From: Climacteris rufus
Taxonomy: Eukaryota > Chordata > Aves > Passeriformes > Climacteridae
Reading direction: 5' to 3'
DNA length: 64,000 nt
Assembly (NCBI GenBank): GCA_013398175.1
Contig: VZRZ01007772.1
Coordinates: 62,001-126,000 of the forward strand
The notes under the pieces are model-generated. The model searched no databases. It was not told the origin of the DNA and worked only from the letters and a program-made list of their open reading frames with translations. This document shows, piece by piece, positions 50,451-61,983 of this stretch. A program made the translations under genes and the position numbers. Every line of letters starts with the position of its first letter. Within the stretch, counting starts at the first letter, position 1.

Positions 50451-52169
50451 GTACATAATATACTGAAAGCATGCCATGTGGTTTAATTGTAAGGTACTGG
50501 ATGTGTAACCAGCTAAGGATTGAAGTCTGAATGTTTTTCATAACACTAATTTTTCAAATTTCTTATCAGTATATGTTTTTTAACCAGAAAATGAGATACG
50601 TATTGCTAAGAGAGAAAAGCAATTTTAAAAAAAATCCATAAAACTTAATCATTACCAATAAAATATTAGATTTTTAATAATAGCCCCTTTCTGGAAATAA
50701 TGCAGAAAAAAGTGATAGTATAAAGCACTTCTCCTGCATCAGTATTTTTTTCAAGCTGTGATAAATTCTGCAATTATACCTAATACATTGCTGCAGTTAT
50801 CTATAACAAGCTATTAACAAAGGACTTGACAATTTTATTATAGTAAGCTAAGACAGAAAACAAGAGGAAAGGTCACAGATTTGGTCAGCAGAAATTATCA
50901 AGTATGAATTGATGTTATTAATCTAATAATTACCATAATTTTAGTTCCTAGCAATTTTAGTTCTTTCAGTAGCGAAAACCTTTCTTAGAGAGGTTTTCTG
51001 CCTTTGCTCCTTAGTCTCCTTTCTGGGTGTAACTCCCGTTCCAAGTGCTGTAGCACAGGGGCTTTTGTAAGGACTTGCTTTCTACAGCAGTTGGATGTTT
51101 TGTAGGTGTGTATTAACCTTTTTTTTGGCTCATGCTTACACTTCCTACAACCTGATGTGCATTGTAAACGACTCTGTATAATTGTAGTTTAATACTTAAT
51201 TCAAAGGCAGAGTAAATAGACTGATTTTCACAATTCAGTGAAACAATTTGTCCAGACAAAAGACTAAAACCTTTTTTTTCAGACTGAGTGTGAAGTATGA
51301 AACCTCAATCAGTTCTCAAAACAATGAAAATTGTATGACTGGGACTGAGCTGTGGAATTGGTACTACACTTCAGGCTTCGGCTGAAAAGGCTGCTTAACA
51401 TCTATACTCTCTGTGGATGCACAGCTATCACCACAGAAAAAGCACAGTCACCCTGCTGAACACCATGGCTTGGTGACACTGTGGACAGATTTCTGACCCA
51501 AAGCTTTCTGGTAAGTTGTCATTGTTATATGGAGTAAAGAAGAGCAAGGAGTACCTCATGTGCGCACAGTTTGTTGACTGATATACAATCTCCTACAGAT
51601 GTAGAAAATCTGCCAGAGGCTTGTTCATGTTGATATCACTGGACATTTTCAATGTTCTGTGCACAGAAATTGCCTGTTAATATTTTCTCCAACATTTTTA
51701 TTTGCACAGCAATTAGGGAGCAATTAGAAGTTTTGTTAGATAAATTGAACTGTCAGCTCTTCACTGTTCTCGTGGGAAATCAGTGTGTGCTTCAGCAAAC
51801 AAGTAGATAAATCACATTTTGGAAGCCAACCACTTCTGCCATAGAAAGTATTGCTTGGAGAAAATACACCACAGTCAACAGTAGTTGTGGCAAATTCACT
51901 TCTATGAAACAAGATGTTGCAAGTCTTTTGTTATCCTATGATACTGCATTAAAGTGACAGCTGCATCTCATTTCTTTTTCTCCAGTAAAAAAATCATTGG
52001 CAGGTCATTGTCCAAGTTTGGTTTAAGTTTTTTATGTGACCCTGTGACTAATTTTTTGTGTTTCATATCCCTGTGTTTCAGGGGGAAAATGCTGTTGTAA
52101 TTTCTTCATAGGTTTGCATTTTTTTCAGAAGAACTTCTTGTTCTAATTACATCTTTTCCAATTAACTAG

Positions 52170-52202
52170 GGTAAAGCTGGAGACAAAGGACTTGCAGGGG
52201 AA
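52170..52202 (+). pseudogene. Collagen triple-helix exon remnant 6
   Basis: After TTAACTAG it reads GKAGDKGLAGE in perfect Gly-X-Y register, but then runs into GTCTGT, a poor donor, and is three bases short of a standard 36-nt exon. Confidence 0.65.
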
Positions 52203-52972
52203 GTCTGTCATCATTTACATTCTTTAATGGATTTTTTAGTAGGTTCCTCCTTGATGTCTGCTGACTGCACACTTGTATTGACTTTTAGGTGTTATGTCTC
52301 TCATTTGCAAAGGCTGCTAATGCTCTGTCCCTGTGTACGTCACACTAAACAGAAACAATAACCATCTCTGAATATCCTACCTTATCTGTTCTAGTTCACT
52401 TTCCTTATGTGCCTTTTAGATAAAAAAGTACTGTAGAATAAATTAGCTGGTTTAAGAGCAGTGTGATGATCACATTTATTCCCCCTTAATTTCTTTGTCC
52501 TGATTTTTCTAGCTTCTTGTGTGTTTCTGTCTCCCTTTTTTTCACAAGCTTTTCCATGACTGAATAGTAACTTTAGATGTTCTCTGCTATGACAGGGGCT
52601 GACAAGGGCTGTCTGCTTCCTGCTGAAGCATGTGCGAATTTTATTTTAAGTACTGTATTTTTAAATGGGCTTTGAACAGATTGGATGAATACGACAGTTA
52701 ACAAAAATGAGCTGAACTATTAGAAGAAAACGGATGCTTTGATGTTATCCATCCAGGTTGTTCATCTCTTAAAAGTGAAAATGGTGTCAGACCTGATGCT
52801 CTGCTTTCGTATTTCTCAACTACAATTCATTTGGTGGAGCATAAGCATGTAGCAAAGAAGGGAAGAAGGAATGCAATCTGGTCATTTCCCATAGAAAACA
52901 AAAAATTATGTCACCTCTATATGTTCTTTGAATACACATATGTAACATGCTACTGTTCACAGGGCTGTTTCA

Positions 52973-53032
52973 GGACCTGCTGGTTTGGAAGACAGTTCGG
53001 GTGACAGGGAATCTCCAGGATGCAGGGCAAGA
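52973..53032 (+). pseudogene. Collagen triple-helix exon remnant 7 with glycine losses
   Basis: Reads GPAGLEDSSGDRESPGCR. Glycines fall on every third residue except positions 7 and 13, which are Asp (GAC) and Glu (GAA), each one G-to-A change from a Gly codon. The retained register with mutated glycines is a signature of neutral decay of a helix exon. Confidence 0.7.
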
Positions 53033-53849
53033 CCTAAACTCCATATATTTTTACTGTTATTGGAAATTGTGTTTGTTCTTTTAATTTTTAGGGAAAATAA
53101 GGAATTAAACAGAATATTTTCTTGCTCTTCTGGTGGTCGGGAGTGGTTATATGTGCTCTGATGACTGTTGATACGTTGCCCATACGTTGCAACGTTGCAA
53201 CGATTGTGTTACATTGTGAGCTTCAACATTTTATTAAAGAAGATTGTGAATTTACGTGTATGTAAGCACAGATCAGGTACTTCTGAATGCAAATGGCTAA
53301 TGGTACGCCTGTAAATGTAATTTTCAGAAGTCACCATATAAATGCATAATTTGTGCATGTTTGCAAAGTGTACCTGACTTATACTTTGAGCCTCTCCTTT
53401 TAATTAATGCAAAGGAGAAGGATTACTGTAATTTTTGGCTGTCAATAACATAGCAAATTTTGCAATTATGTGTTTCTAACAAATTCTTTAGAAGTACTGT
53501 TGTGGGAATTCAGCAATATGTATTCTTAGTGTCAAATGAAAGAGGCTCACTTTAGAAATATTTATTTCCTCTTTGACTTTCAGATTTGCAAGTTCAACAC
53601 TGTACAAAAGACAGATTGGGTTTATTTTTCTCTCATTGTTACCACTGCTAAGAAGACTGCAAATTAGGCCAAACTGGTATTTTCCCTGTACATCTTTTTC
53701 AGATATGAAATGGTAAAATGTGAATTTTTTACAGCTTCAAAATAGGATTAAAGGTGAAATGAATTGCAAGAGTCATGTTTAAAAATTCCTGTAGGTACTA
53801 CAGGTCTGTCCTTGCAAACAAAAACTCATCTATTTTCTCAACCTAAAAG

Positions 53850-53854
53850 GAATA

Positions 53855-53889
<35 letters not shown>

Positions 53890-53891
53890 AA
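53850..53891. repeat. (AAAT)n microsatellite
   Basis: About ten consecutive AAAT-type tetranucleotide units, ending AAAATATAG. It lies in non-coding sequence inside the collagen VI relic and is likely polymorphic. Confidence 0.97.
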
Positions 53892-56800
53892 TATAGTAAA
53901 ATATTTGACCAATTAAGTGAGATGAAAAGAATGTTACTATAAAGTTTTTCTTTCTTTTTTTTTTGTTAAGGAGTAAATGACTGAATGTACAAGCCTTATT
54001 TTCTGTACATATCTCAAAAAAGTTTATGTTACAAACGCACACAATGCACCATCTCACGAAGTAGTCATGTGCTCATGTATGTCTTTTTTGGTTTTTTCTA
54101 CAGCCATGTAAATTCATGACTTACATCTACAAAAACAACTTGTAACAGTTCAATGCTGTTTTGACATTGTAAGTCTGAGTAATCTCTTGCTTTCTTCACT
54201 GACTTATTAATATCACATTGGTTCTGTGTTCAGGTTGCCTGTGAACTTTTGATCTTAACATGCAGGTACTTGAAAAATTATGTCAGGGCTGAGAATGCAA
54301 AAATAATTTTTTTGTTTATTTAGAGTGCTTTATTTTACTGAAGTTACTGTAATATAATTTATCAGAAATGTGAAGTGTCTTGGGATCCAGTGGTTCCAGT
54401 TATCATGAGGTAAGTTTGCAATATTTTTTCCTAGTCTAGGAGTCAGTAATTCCTGATCAAAGCTAAGTCTTTGCTTTTTCTTTGGTCACAATATACTACC
54501 CCGTGAGTGTTTTGGGTTGGAAGCAAAGGGGATTTGTGATTCCGGCTGGATTTTTAAAATCTCAGAATAGTCAGGTAATTCTTAACAGTCTTGTTAACAT
54601 CAAACCACTTCTGTTTTGATGGAAACTGAATTCCGTTCAGGAAGTTGTTTTAATAAAAATACAGATTTCTCTCCCATTTCACAGAAACCTGTGCACACAA
54701 ATAAAATCTTATCCTTCTTTTAACAGACCATCTGTGTAACAAAATTCATGCTAGAGTTATTGCAAAATCACAATTTTAATTTTCAACATGCCATTTTTGT
54801 ATATAGAAGTTTTGTGATCAGTAACCCTTAATGGATTCTTTTTTGCTCTGAATGTACTTAAGTATTGTTTGAACACAGGCAAACCTTGTTATTCCCAACA
54901 GCCCAAAACAATGACTTTCATCACTTAATTACATGCTTTATGAAATAGTACCTCCTTTCATATGTGCATATCGCATATTTTATGTGATACTCCGTAGTTC
55001 TGGCATTATGAGCATGAGCAAATAGTCATTGCCTATTTGGTTTTTCCTGACATTGGTTATTTACAGATCTGTTCTCTCTTTCTTCAGCCTTCTGTTTTGC
55101 AGATGCTGACTCCAAGTCTAGTTAACTGTTCTTTATATGGAAACCATTCTTTAACCACAATAGGCCTCTCTGTGCCTCCCATAGTTGTATTATATATTTT
55201 TTCTTTATTAAGGGTAAGTGCTGCACTCTTTATTCACAGTAAGAGGGTACCATGGATTTGTCCATTGGTGTATTATCCTATTCTTTCTCTTATAATGTCT
55301 GTCATTTGTATTAAGTTCTGGATCAATACCAAACACTGAGTTAATCTCTTTATAGGACTGTGTGTTATAACTCCAATATTTTTTTTTTCCCTGAATAGGA
55401 CTATACTATTCAGGACTGCTCATTAAAATCACAAAGTTAAGGCTAGGCTGTGTTTAACATGTACACTATTTTTACCTACAAATAATTTCATTTGACATGC
55501 CATCATTCAGCCATCCACTACAATGAAATCCTTCCGTAAAATTTTTACAGTAAGTTTTGATTTCTGCTGTCACACGTAACTTATGGTCTTCAGCCACTGC
55601 TGTTCCCTTCTCTTTTCTAAGTTACTGATAAAAATTATGAAAACACAAGTCATCTGGCTCTACTGATAGCTTTACTCCACTGGGAAAACAGATCTATTCA
55701 TGATATCATATATTGTGTTTTAACTGGTATTAAATAGTATTTAATTTAATAATTGTATTTAACAATGTTAACCTGTGGGAAGATTTAATATCTGGTGACA
55801 ACATTAATTGTTTTGGGGAGGCTTTTACTGAGGAACTTGTCAAAAGCCATTTGGAAATGCAAGAGAATCAGCCAGATGTGTGTTGTTCATATGGCTAATG
55901 ATTCTTTCGAAGATAAGCTTATGATAAAAGACTTCACCTTTCATTTTGACTCTTCCTTGATAAAGCACCAGCTCTGCTCTTTTTATAATCCATAATAGTT
56001 CACCTACTGCATACATCAGGCTGGTCTTGAAACTGTGTGCATTCTGCCAGTTTCAACCTTTTTGATACTAGAGCAATTTTAAGCAAGAGGCTCCAAACCA
56101 TGTTATCAGTTTGGTTGCTTCATTCCTGATGCCCTTTAAAACATGTCACCATTTAGATGAGAATTTTCTGCTCTTGGCAATTTACTACTGATAGAAACCT
56201 CTCCCACCAACCTGGCAGATGTTTCAGGTGGAGAGATCCTGTGGCACATCATGTACATATGCAGAAAAGAGACAGGATTCTAGCACAGGAACCCCCCTGA
56301 ACTCCTCTGTGGTGAACACAGAGGCAAAGTACCCATCTAATTATCTGCCACGGCCTTGTTTTGTTTGAAATAATATTTTACACCTTCCTCAATTATTGGC
56401 CGTAGAGAAACTGTCAGATTCTCATTCCTTATATATTTGGAAAAGAGTTTATTATTTGTTTTTATGTCTTCCTGTTTTCCTGAGAATATATTTTGCCTTT
56501 CTATGTTGTATTTTACATACGATTTCCAAAGTTTATTTTTTTCTGTTTTCCATTTTAGTGTAACTTATGGCTTTTGAAAGGTTTCCGTTACTTCATAATA
56601 GTCTTCAATATGCTGCTGTGAATGTGTTATCTGAAAATATTATCCCTGTTTAAATGTCACAGAGCAGTAACATATCATCATCATGGCAGTTAAATGGAGT
56701 CTTTCATGATTGTGCTTTCCACCTTTGCAGACTCTGTAATTTCCTTTAACACAGATGGAATTTCCTCTCTGGTAGAAAATCTATGCCTCCTATTGATGGG

Positions 56801-58466
56801 ATCCTGTCGCTTCAACCTCCCTTTTGAGTTTTGCCAAGTTCTGCTCCAGGCCTAATCTGAGAATACAAAGCTTCTGTTGACATGAACCCAGAGGAAACAT
56901 CACTGCAAATGTCATGTCCTTTCACATCCAGTCTCCACTCTCCTTGTCTTTTCTTTAAATATTTTGCTAAAGCTTGTCTTATCTTAGCTGTCAGCAATGT
57001 GGTATAATTTTAGTTTAAGTGAAGACCATCTTTCCTGAAGCACCTACAGACTATTTGCCTGTACTCATTGAATCTCAGTTCTACCTCCTTACGCCATTTC
57101 CCTTGGCAGACATTGTCTGTTTTTGAGAGTATCCATGATTCTGGAAAACTATTTTCGAAAAGAATATTGTGACAGCACTGGCCCTTTACCTCCTTTTTAA
57201 AAGGTCAAATTTTGACTCCATATCGTGTTTCACATAATTTGATCTGTGATACTTGTCCACACAATGATTCAACAACTATCCCTTCTCCAGATTTCCTAGG
57301 AGTCTATCTGAATACCTTGTTTTATATTTGCACAGTGACCAGACAAATAAGGCACCCTCTCTTATTCCATGGCATTACAAACCTGGCTATCAACTGTCAA
57401 ATGCTATCAGCAGGGATCCCCATTCCCTGCTTCAATCCTGCTTCTTTTGGGTTGGGTTGTCTTTTTGTTTTCTGGACCTGTCTTAGTTTTCCTGTTTTGA
57501 CTTAACTCTGCTCTTCAGGATGGTGTCAACAGCAGCTCCTTGCCCTGGCAGTTAAACTGCCCTAGGCTTTACCTGGCTCACTCTGTGCTATATGTGAACC
57601 ATGGGAATTTTCTGGCAATTTACTACTACATTTACCTATGTGGTGGGACTCTTATACCACAGATAACCTAACAAGGCTGCTTTCCTTGATAAGCCATTAA
57701 CTGCTTCTGTTTGGTTAACCATGTTTAATTTTGCTGTCACAGTGTCCTGTATCTTTGTGCAAAATTCCTAAGACAGTTTTTCACTTCAGGGTTTGGCATT
57801 GGTTTAGCCAGCTGCTTGAAATGTGTAGATGTGTTTTGAACTGTAGGTGAAACACCCACAATTAGAGCTCCTGGGCTCTAAGATGCTTTTGATGAAATAC
57901 TGATGGAATCTGCTGAGTTGTATCTGCTGTTTCTCTAGGTTTGGGAGGGAAAACAGGGACTGAACCAATGTTGCTACTCTGAGAAAGCAGATTAGAATTA
58001 AAGACAGGTCCTGAATTACTGGGTAAATCAGCACTTCCACTTTAGCCAGAAGCCTTCCTTGTTATAGGGAACAGTGAGTTAATAATGAAAAATCTGCATT
58101 ACTAATAAAGTAGTATTCTATAAGATGTAAGAGTTTTGATAAATATTGAGTATCATAATTTTGTTTTCTTTTTCCCCTTTTGCATCTGTCTACAGGACAG
58201 CAGTGAAGCATGGTTGTCTTTTTGTTACCCTGAAAGATGCTCCTGAGCTCAAATAATCCAGCTCTGATTTTAAAAGTTCTGGACTACAGGCAACACCAGA
58301 GAAGATCTTACTGTCATCCCGGCCTGTGACCCAGCAACATTTTTCTCTGTGATCAATCTCAGTGCAGTTTATTGTGGGTCTGTGGATCAAAATGGTATTA
58401 AACATGTGAGAAAAATGCCTACTTTTATTAATTCTTGTGGTTTGTGACTCTCTGCTCTTGTTTCAG
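53892..58466. other. AT-rich non-coding stretch, part possibly an ancient antisense LINE
   Basis: About 4.6 kb between the last helix remnant and the VWA remnant, without recognisable genes. The section at roughly 55790-56560 (phrases AACTTGTCAAAAGCC and ACACAGAGGCAAAGTACCC) resembles an old LINE-type repeat, read in reverse, that is common in reptile and bird genomes. It is too decayed for me to name or bound it. Confidence 0.35.
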
Positions 58467-58784
58467 GTATGCCAGCATGGCCTGTGCCTCCTATTGATGT
58501 GGTGTTTGCCTCGGATTTTCAGTCAGAAGCTACACCTCAAAGATTTTAAATAATGGAAGAAATTATAATTGTAACAGGCAATGTCACCAAAATCAGAGAC
58601 AATTACTTCCTTGCAGGAGCCAGTCGTTGTCTCCTACACCTTGGCTGTCCACAGCCTGGTCTGCTCCTCAGAGTCCTGCAACAACAGTAAACACCTCAGA
58701 GGTCATAAAAACCTCAACTACCAGAGATCCTCAAGTGGACATAATATTGGCAATGCACTGAGGACACAGCCAGCAACTTTTTGA
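58467..58784 (+). pseudogene. Decayed VWA-domain exon of COL6A5/COL6A6 type
   Basis: After TGTTTCAG the frame reads PPIDVVFASD (start of a VWA domain, with the metal-site serine lost), then a stop at 58547-58549. The same frame continues IMEEIIIVTGNVTKIRDNYF. Near 58610-58620 the frame must shift by one to continue as VVVSYTLAVHSLVC, and later as YQRSSSGHNIGNALR, ending at TGA 58782-58784. These blocks follow the order of the first C-terminal VWA of COL6A6 (helix after D-x-S, SYNSHA-like strand, SS-x-R-x-IG helix). The one stop plus one frameshift show a pseudogene. The MIDAS motif DxSxS reads DFQS. Confidence 0.8.
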
Positions 58785-59509
58785 AGTGAGTGATGCAAGG
58801 CCCTAACAGAAGAAAGAGCTGCATATTTCACCCAGCTCCCATCACAAATATCATATTAAATACTGCAGTCCTGAATTACAGCACTTTGGATATTTAAAAG
58901 GTATTTTTGCAAGCCATGCCTTTAACAACTTCCTGCCAACTTGTACATGGTTGTGTAAACTCCTGTGTCCTCTGACTACCTCTCATAATTGGGATTACTC
59001 CCTTGAATTGCTGGCTCTGCTGAGTCCTGAAGGGATTCATAGCTTTTCACCAGGTGAGTGTATTTCTGACTTTTACTACATTTATTTCTCTTTCAACCTT
59101 GAGCTCAATCCCCAATGGAGTAATTCCCCATTACTCCTTTCTATTCTGTTTGGTATCCATGCTATCCATGTAAATCACTGTGAAAGGCTAACATGTGGTG
59201 AGAATCCTGTATTTTAAAATACAATCTATAAACTTTGGGGAATATATTCCTCCTAGATATGACTAAGTAAACATGGAAATGATCTAAAGATGAAATGGGT
59301 GCAGCATGTGGGGTTTGATTCAGAATTTGCTAAATAAAAAATTGTTTACAATAAAACCCCAAATTTCTTACTCAGAGACATTACCAGGTAAGGTTGAAAC
59401 TGAGCAGAAGATTGTGTTAGAATATGTATTTGCATGTACTATTTTTCTACAAAGCCATGCAGACACAGTTTTCTCTAGAGAAACTGAACTGTTCCAAGTT
59501 GCTATCAGC

Positions 59510-59770
59510 TGTGGTAGCTCTTGGACCATCTCAAGCTGCACCAGGGGAGACTTAGGTTGGACATTAGGAGGGATTTCTTCACAGTAAAGGTGATTAGACT
59601 TTGGAATGGGCTGCCCAGGGAGGTAGTGGAGTCACAGTCCATGGAGGTGTTTAAGGAAAGACTGGATGTGGCACTCAGTGCCATGGTTTGGTTAACAAAA
59701 TGGTGATTGGTCAAAGGTTGGACTTGATGATCTCAGAGGGTTTTTCTAAACTAATTAATTCTGTGATTCT
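59510..59770 (+). mobile_element. CR1 LINE 3' fragment
   Basis: About 260 bp of CR1 tail. The translation of 59540-59700 gives RLDIRRDFFTVKVIRLWNGL, the end of the CR1 ORF2 product. It is followed by GGACTTGATGATCTCAGAGG and the terminal AATTCTGTGATTCT. Truncated and inactive. Confidence 0.93.
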
Positions 59771-61946
59771 AGTAGCTCATATAAATTCAATTACACCAGG
59801 TATACAAAGAAACAATGTCTACAGTCACCTAAAATGTATTAAAAAAATTTTCATCTAGATATTATTAACAGATTGTATCTCTTAAACAAAATGCTTCTGA
59901 AGTGTTTATGAAAACTAAAAATAAAACGAACCAGAAGTCTAGAAAGGTTGTACTATAACATCACAGAGAAACTACTGAAACCGTAACTGCTGTGCTGCTT
60001 GACAATACTGACAACTGGCAATTTCTCAAGGCTGGACCAAAGTTAATTTCCCTTCAAGTGGTCCCACTGAAGCCCAACAAGATTTCTAATAAGAAAGAAC
60101 ATCATTATGTTTTCCTCCACAACATTACTATATATGGGCAAAAGCCTCACTCAGACATAGTTTACTGGTTTTGATGCTTCATCGCTTACCCTGGTTTATG
60201 ACTTTTTAATGATCACTAGAAATTATTTTAACATTGTGGAGATAAGATTATATTGCAAATTCTTTTAAATTTTTATTTAATTATTTTTAATACTATACTC
60301 CCCATTCAAAAGTCCTGTGTGTTTCACACTACTTAAAATATCTTAAAAGCTTCATATGGTGTCAGTGGATTCTCATATCTGAAAATGAAACCTGATCTGC
60401 TTCTTTCATAAAACTATTTTGTCAGTGGGCAAAGCCATAAACCAACCAATGCAGCCAGAGAGGTGATTCCTTTCATCAGGTGTGTAAGGACATCTTTAGA
60501 GCTGCACCACCAAATGGATACTGTAGGAAAAAAAGCTTGATTTCTCCCCCTCTTCCTTTCTGCTCTGCAATACAAGCAAACTGTGAAAACCTGCTTTTTA
60601 CTGAATTCATACAACATAAAGAGATGGTACCAGCTTCCCCATACAAACAAAGAAAAAAACCTTGTTGAGCATAGTGGTGAGCAGAAATAATAAGGTCTGC
60701 AAAGAAATGTCATGCTGTTCTGGAGCTCACTTCTTCTTTTGAACTTGTTACACTTGGGGCCATGTCTGCCTGCTACACTAAATTATCCAAGTAATGCACT
60801 CTCTAACGAAAAGCTGACAGTGTCTTTTTCCTGTGAATTCTGAGCCTTTTTAAACAAGTCATTATTTCATGTGTGATCTCTTCAGAGCCCAGTCCACAAG
60901 TTAAGAGCATTCCCTCCTTCCATCAGACACTTTAGAGAAGTAGGCTTCAATTTTTTTCCCAGCTATACTCAACAAACACGATAAATTACATGTGTTTGCT
61001 TTCAGTGGCCTTCTGAGTCCATCCATGGAGAGGGGGTGAATCACCTGTTTTAGGGGGAAAAGCAGAATTTGGAGCTGCAGCTCAGGAATAAGTAAAGCTT
61101 AAAACAGAGCGACTGAAAAGGATTTGGAAATCTGAAAAACTGGATCAGACAGTGGAAGAGTGGTGAGCATGTTTACTGCTCCTGTCTGACCTCCAGAACT
61201 GTCTCTCACATGAACAATGCATGATGAAAAAGTACTTCCTGCTGAAAGCTTTTTGGCTAACTTTGATATCCATACTGAATCACAAAGAAAACCAGCCTGG
61301 TGGTGCTGCTTTAGGTTCCCAGGACAGCAGAGCTTAGGTTTAGACTCAAGTTTAAAGCAAGCTGGATGCAAGGCACAGTTGAGGATCAAGGAGACAACTG
61401 CCAAAGGACAGGTGAGGATTTGACACAAGGTTAAGCTGATCTCAAATGACAATTAACAGCCTAATGGCTCTGACAGCTGAGACTATAGAATCACTGCAGA
61501 AGAACCACGGATGTAAAGAAACCCAAGTACCAAACAGGGAAGCTCAAGTGGACTTTATTATAGTTATTAAAATGTACAGGGACAGTAGTGCACTGGTTCT
61601 TATTTCACTTCTCAGATTCAACATAGGAGCAGACACTTTCGTATTTGCACCAGCTCTTTGCTTTAGGCACATTTAGAATGTGTAATGTGGGACATATTTA
61701 AATAATTCTCTGAAAGATTCTTGAAGAACAATGTAGTGAAAACCAGCCTAAGTGCTTTCTTCTTCTTGGTATCTCAAGGAAGTGCTATGGATACCAAAAA
61801 ACTTTAACATAAGAAATTATTAGGAAGTGCTAACACAGTGGTAGGATACAGGTAACTGATTTTATCATCACTTTTATAGTCTCTAAAGTCCATTCCATTG
61901 CATTAACTGGAAACAGTCCTTGAAAACTTCATTATAACTCTATTTC
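59771..61946. other. Intergenic sequence between the collagen relic and PIK3R4
   Basis: About 2.2 kb with no recognised gene or element. If COL6A6 were intact its last VWA and C-terminal exons would fall here, but I could not identify them. Confidence 0.5.
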
Positions 61947-61952
61947 TTTATT
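61947..61952 (-). promoter_or_regulatory. PIK3R4: Possible PIK3R4 polyadenylation signal
   Basis: TTTATT on + is AATAAA on -, only about 30 nt beyond the PIK3R4 stop codon. Using it would give an unusually short 3' UTR; other signals further downstream, for example near 61555, are possible. Confidence 0.45.
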
Positions 61953-61983
61953 ACAAATATTTACATACATATTAGTACAATGT

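Larger units (their letters stand above)
48683..58784 (+). pseudogene. Collagen VI alpha chain relic (COL6A5/COL6A6 type)
   Basis: Scattered + strand fragments read as collagen VI triple helix followed by a VWA domain, in the order expected for alpha-5/alpha-6 chains. Helix pieces lie at 48683-48718, 49137-49179, 49275-49302, 50297-50314, 50409-50450, 52170-52202 and 52973-53032, and a VWA piece at 58467-58784. Only the first has intact 36-nt exon structure and both splice sites. Others show Gly-to-Asp or Gly-to-Glu changes, lost register, weak donors, a stop codon and a frameshift. The seven N-terminal VWA domains and the second C-terminal VWA are not found. The position next to, and convergent with, PIK3R4 matches human COL6A6. 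I infer a dead orthologue; which of the two paralogues is uncertain. Confidence 0.8.
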
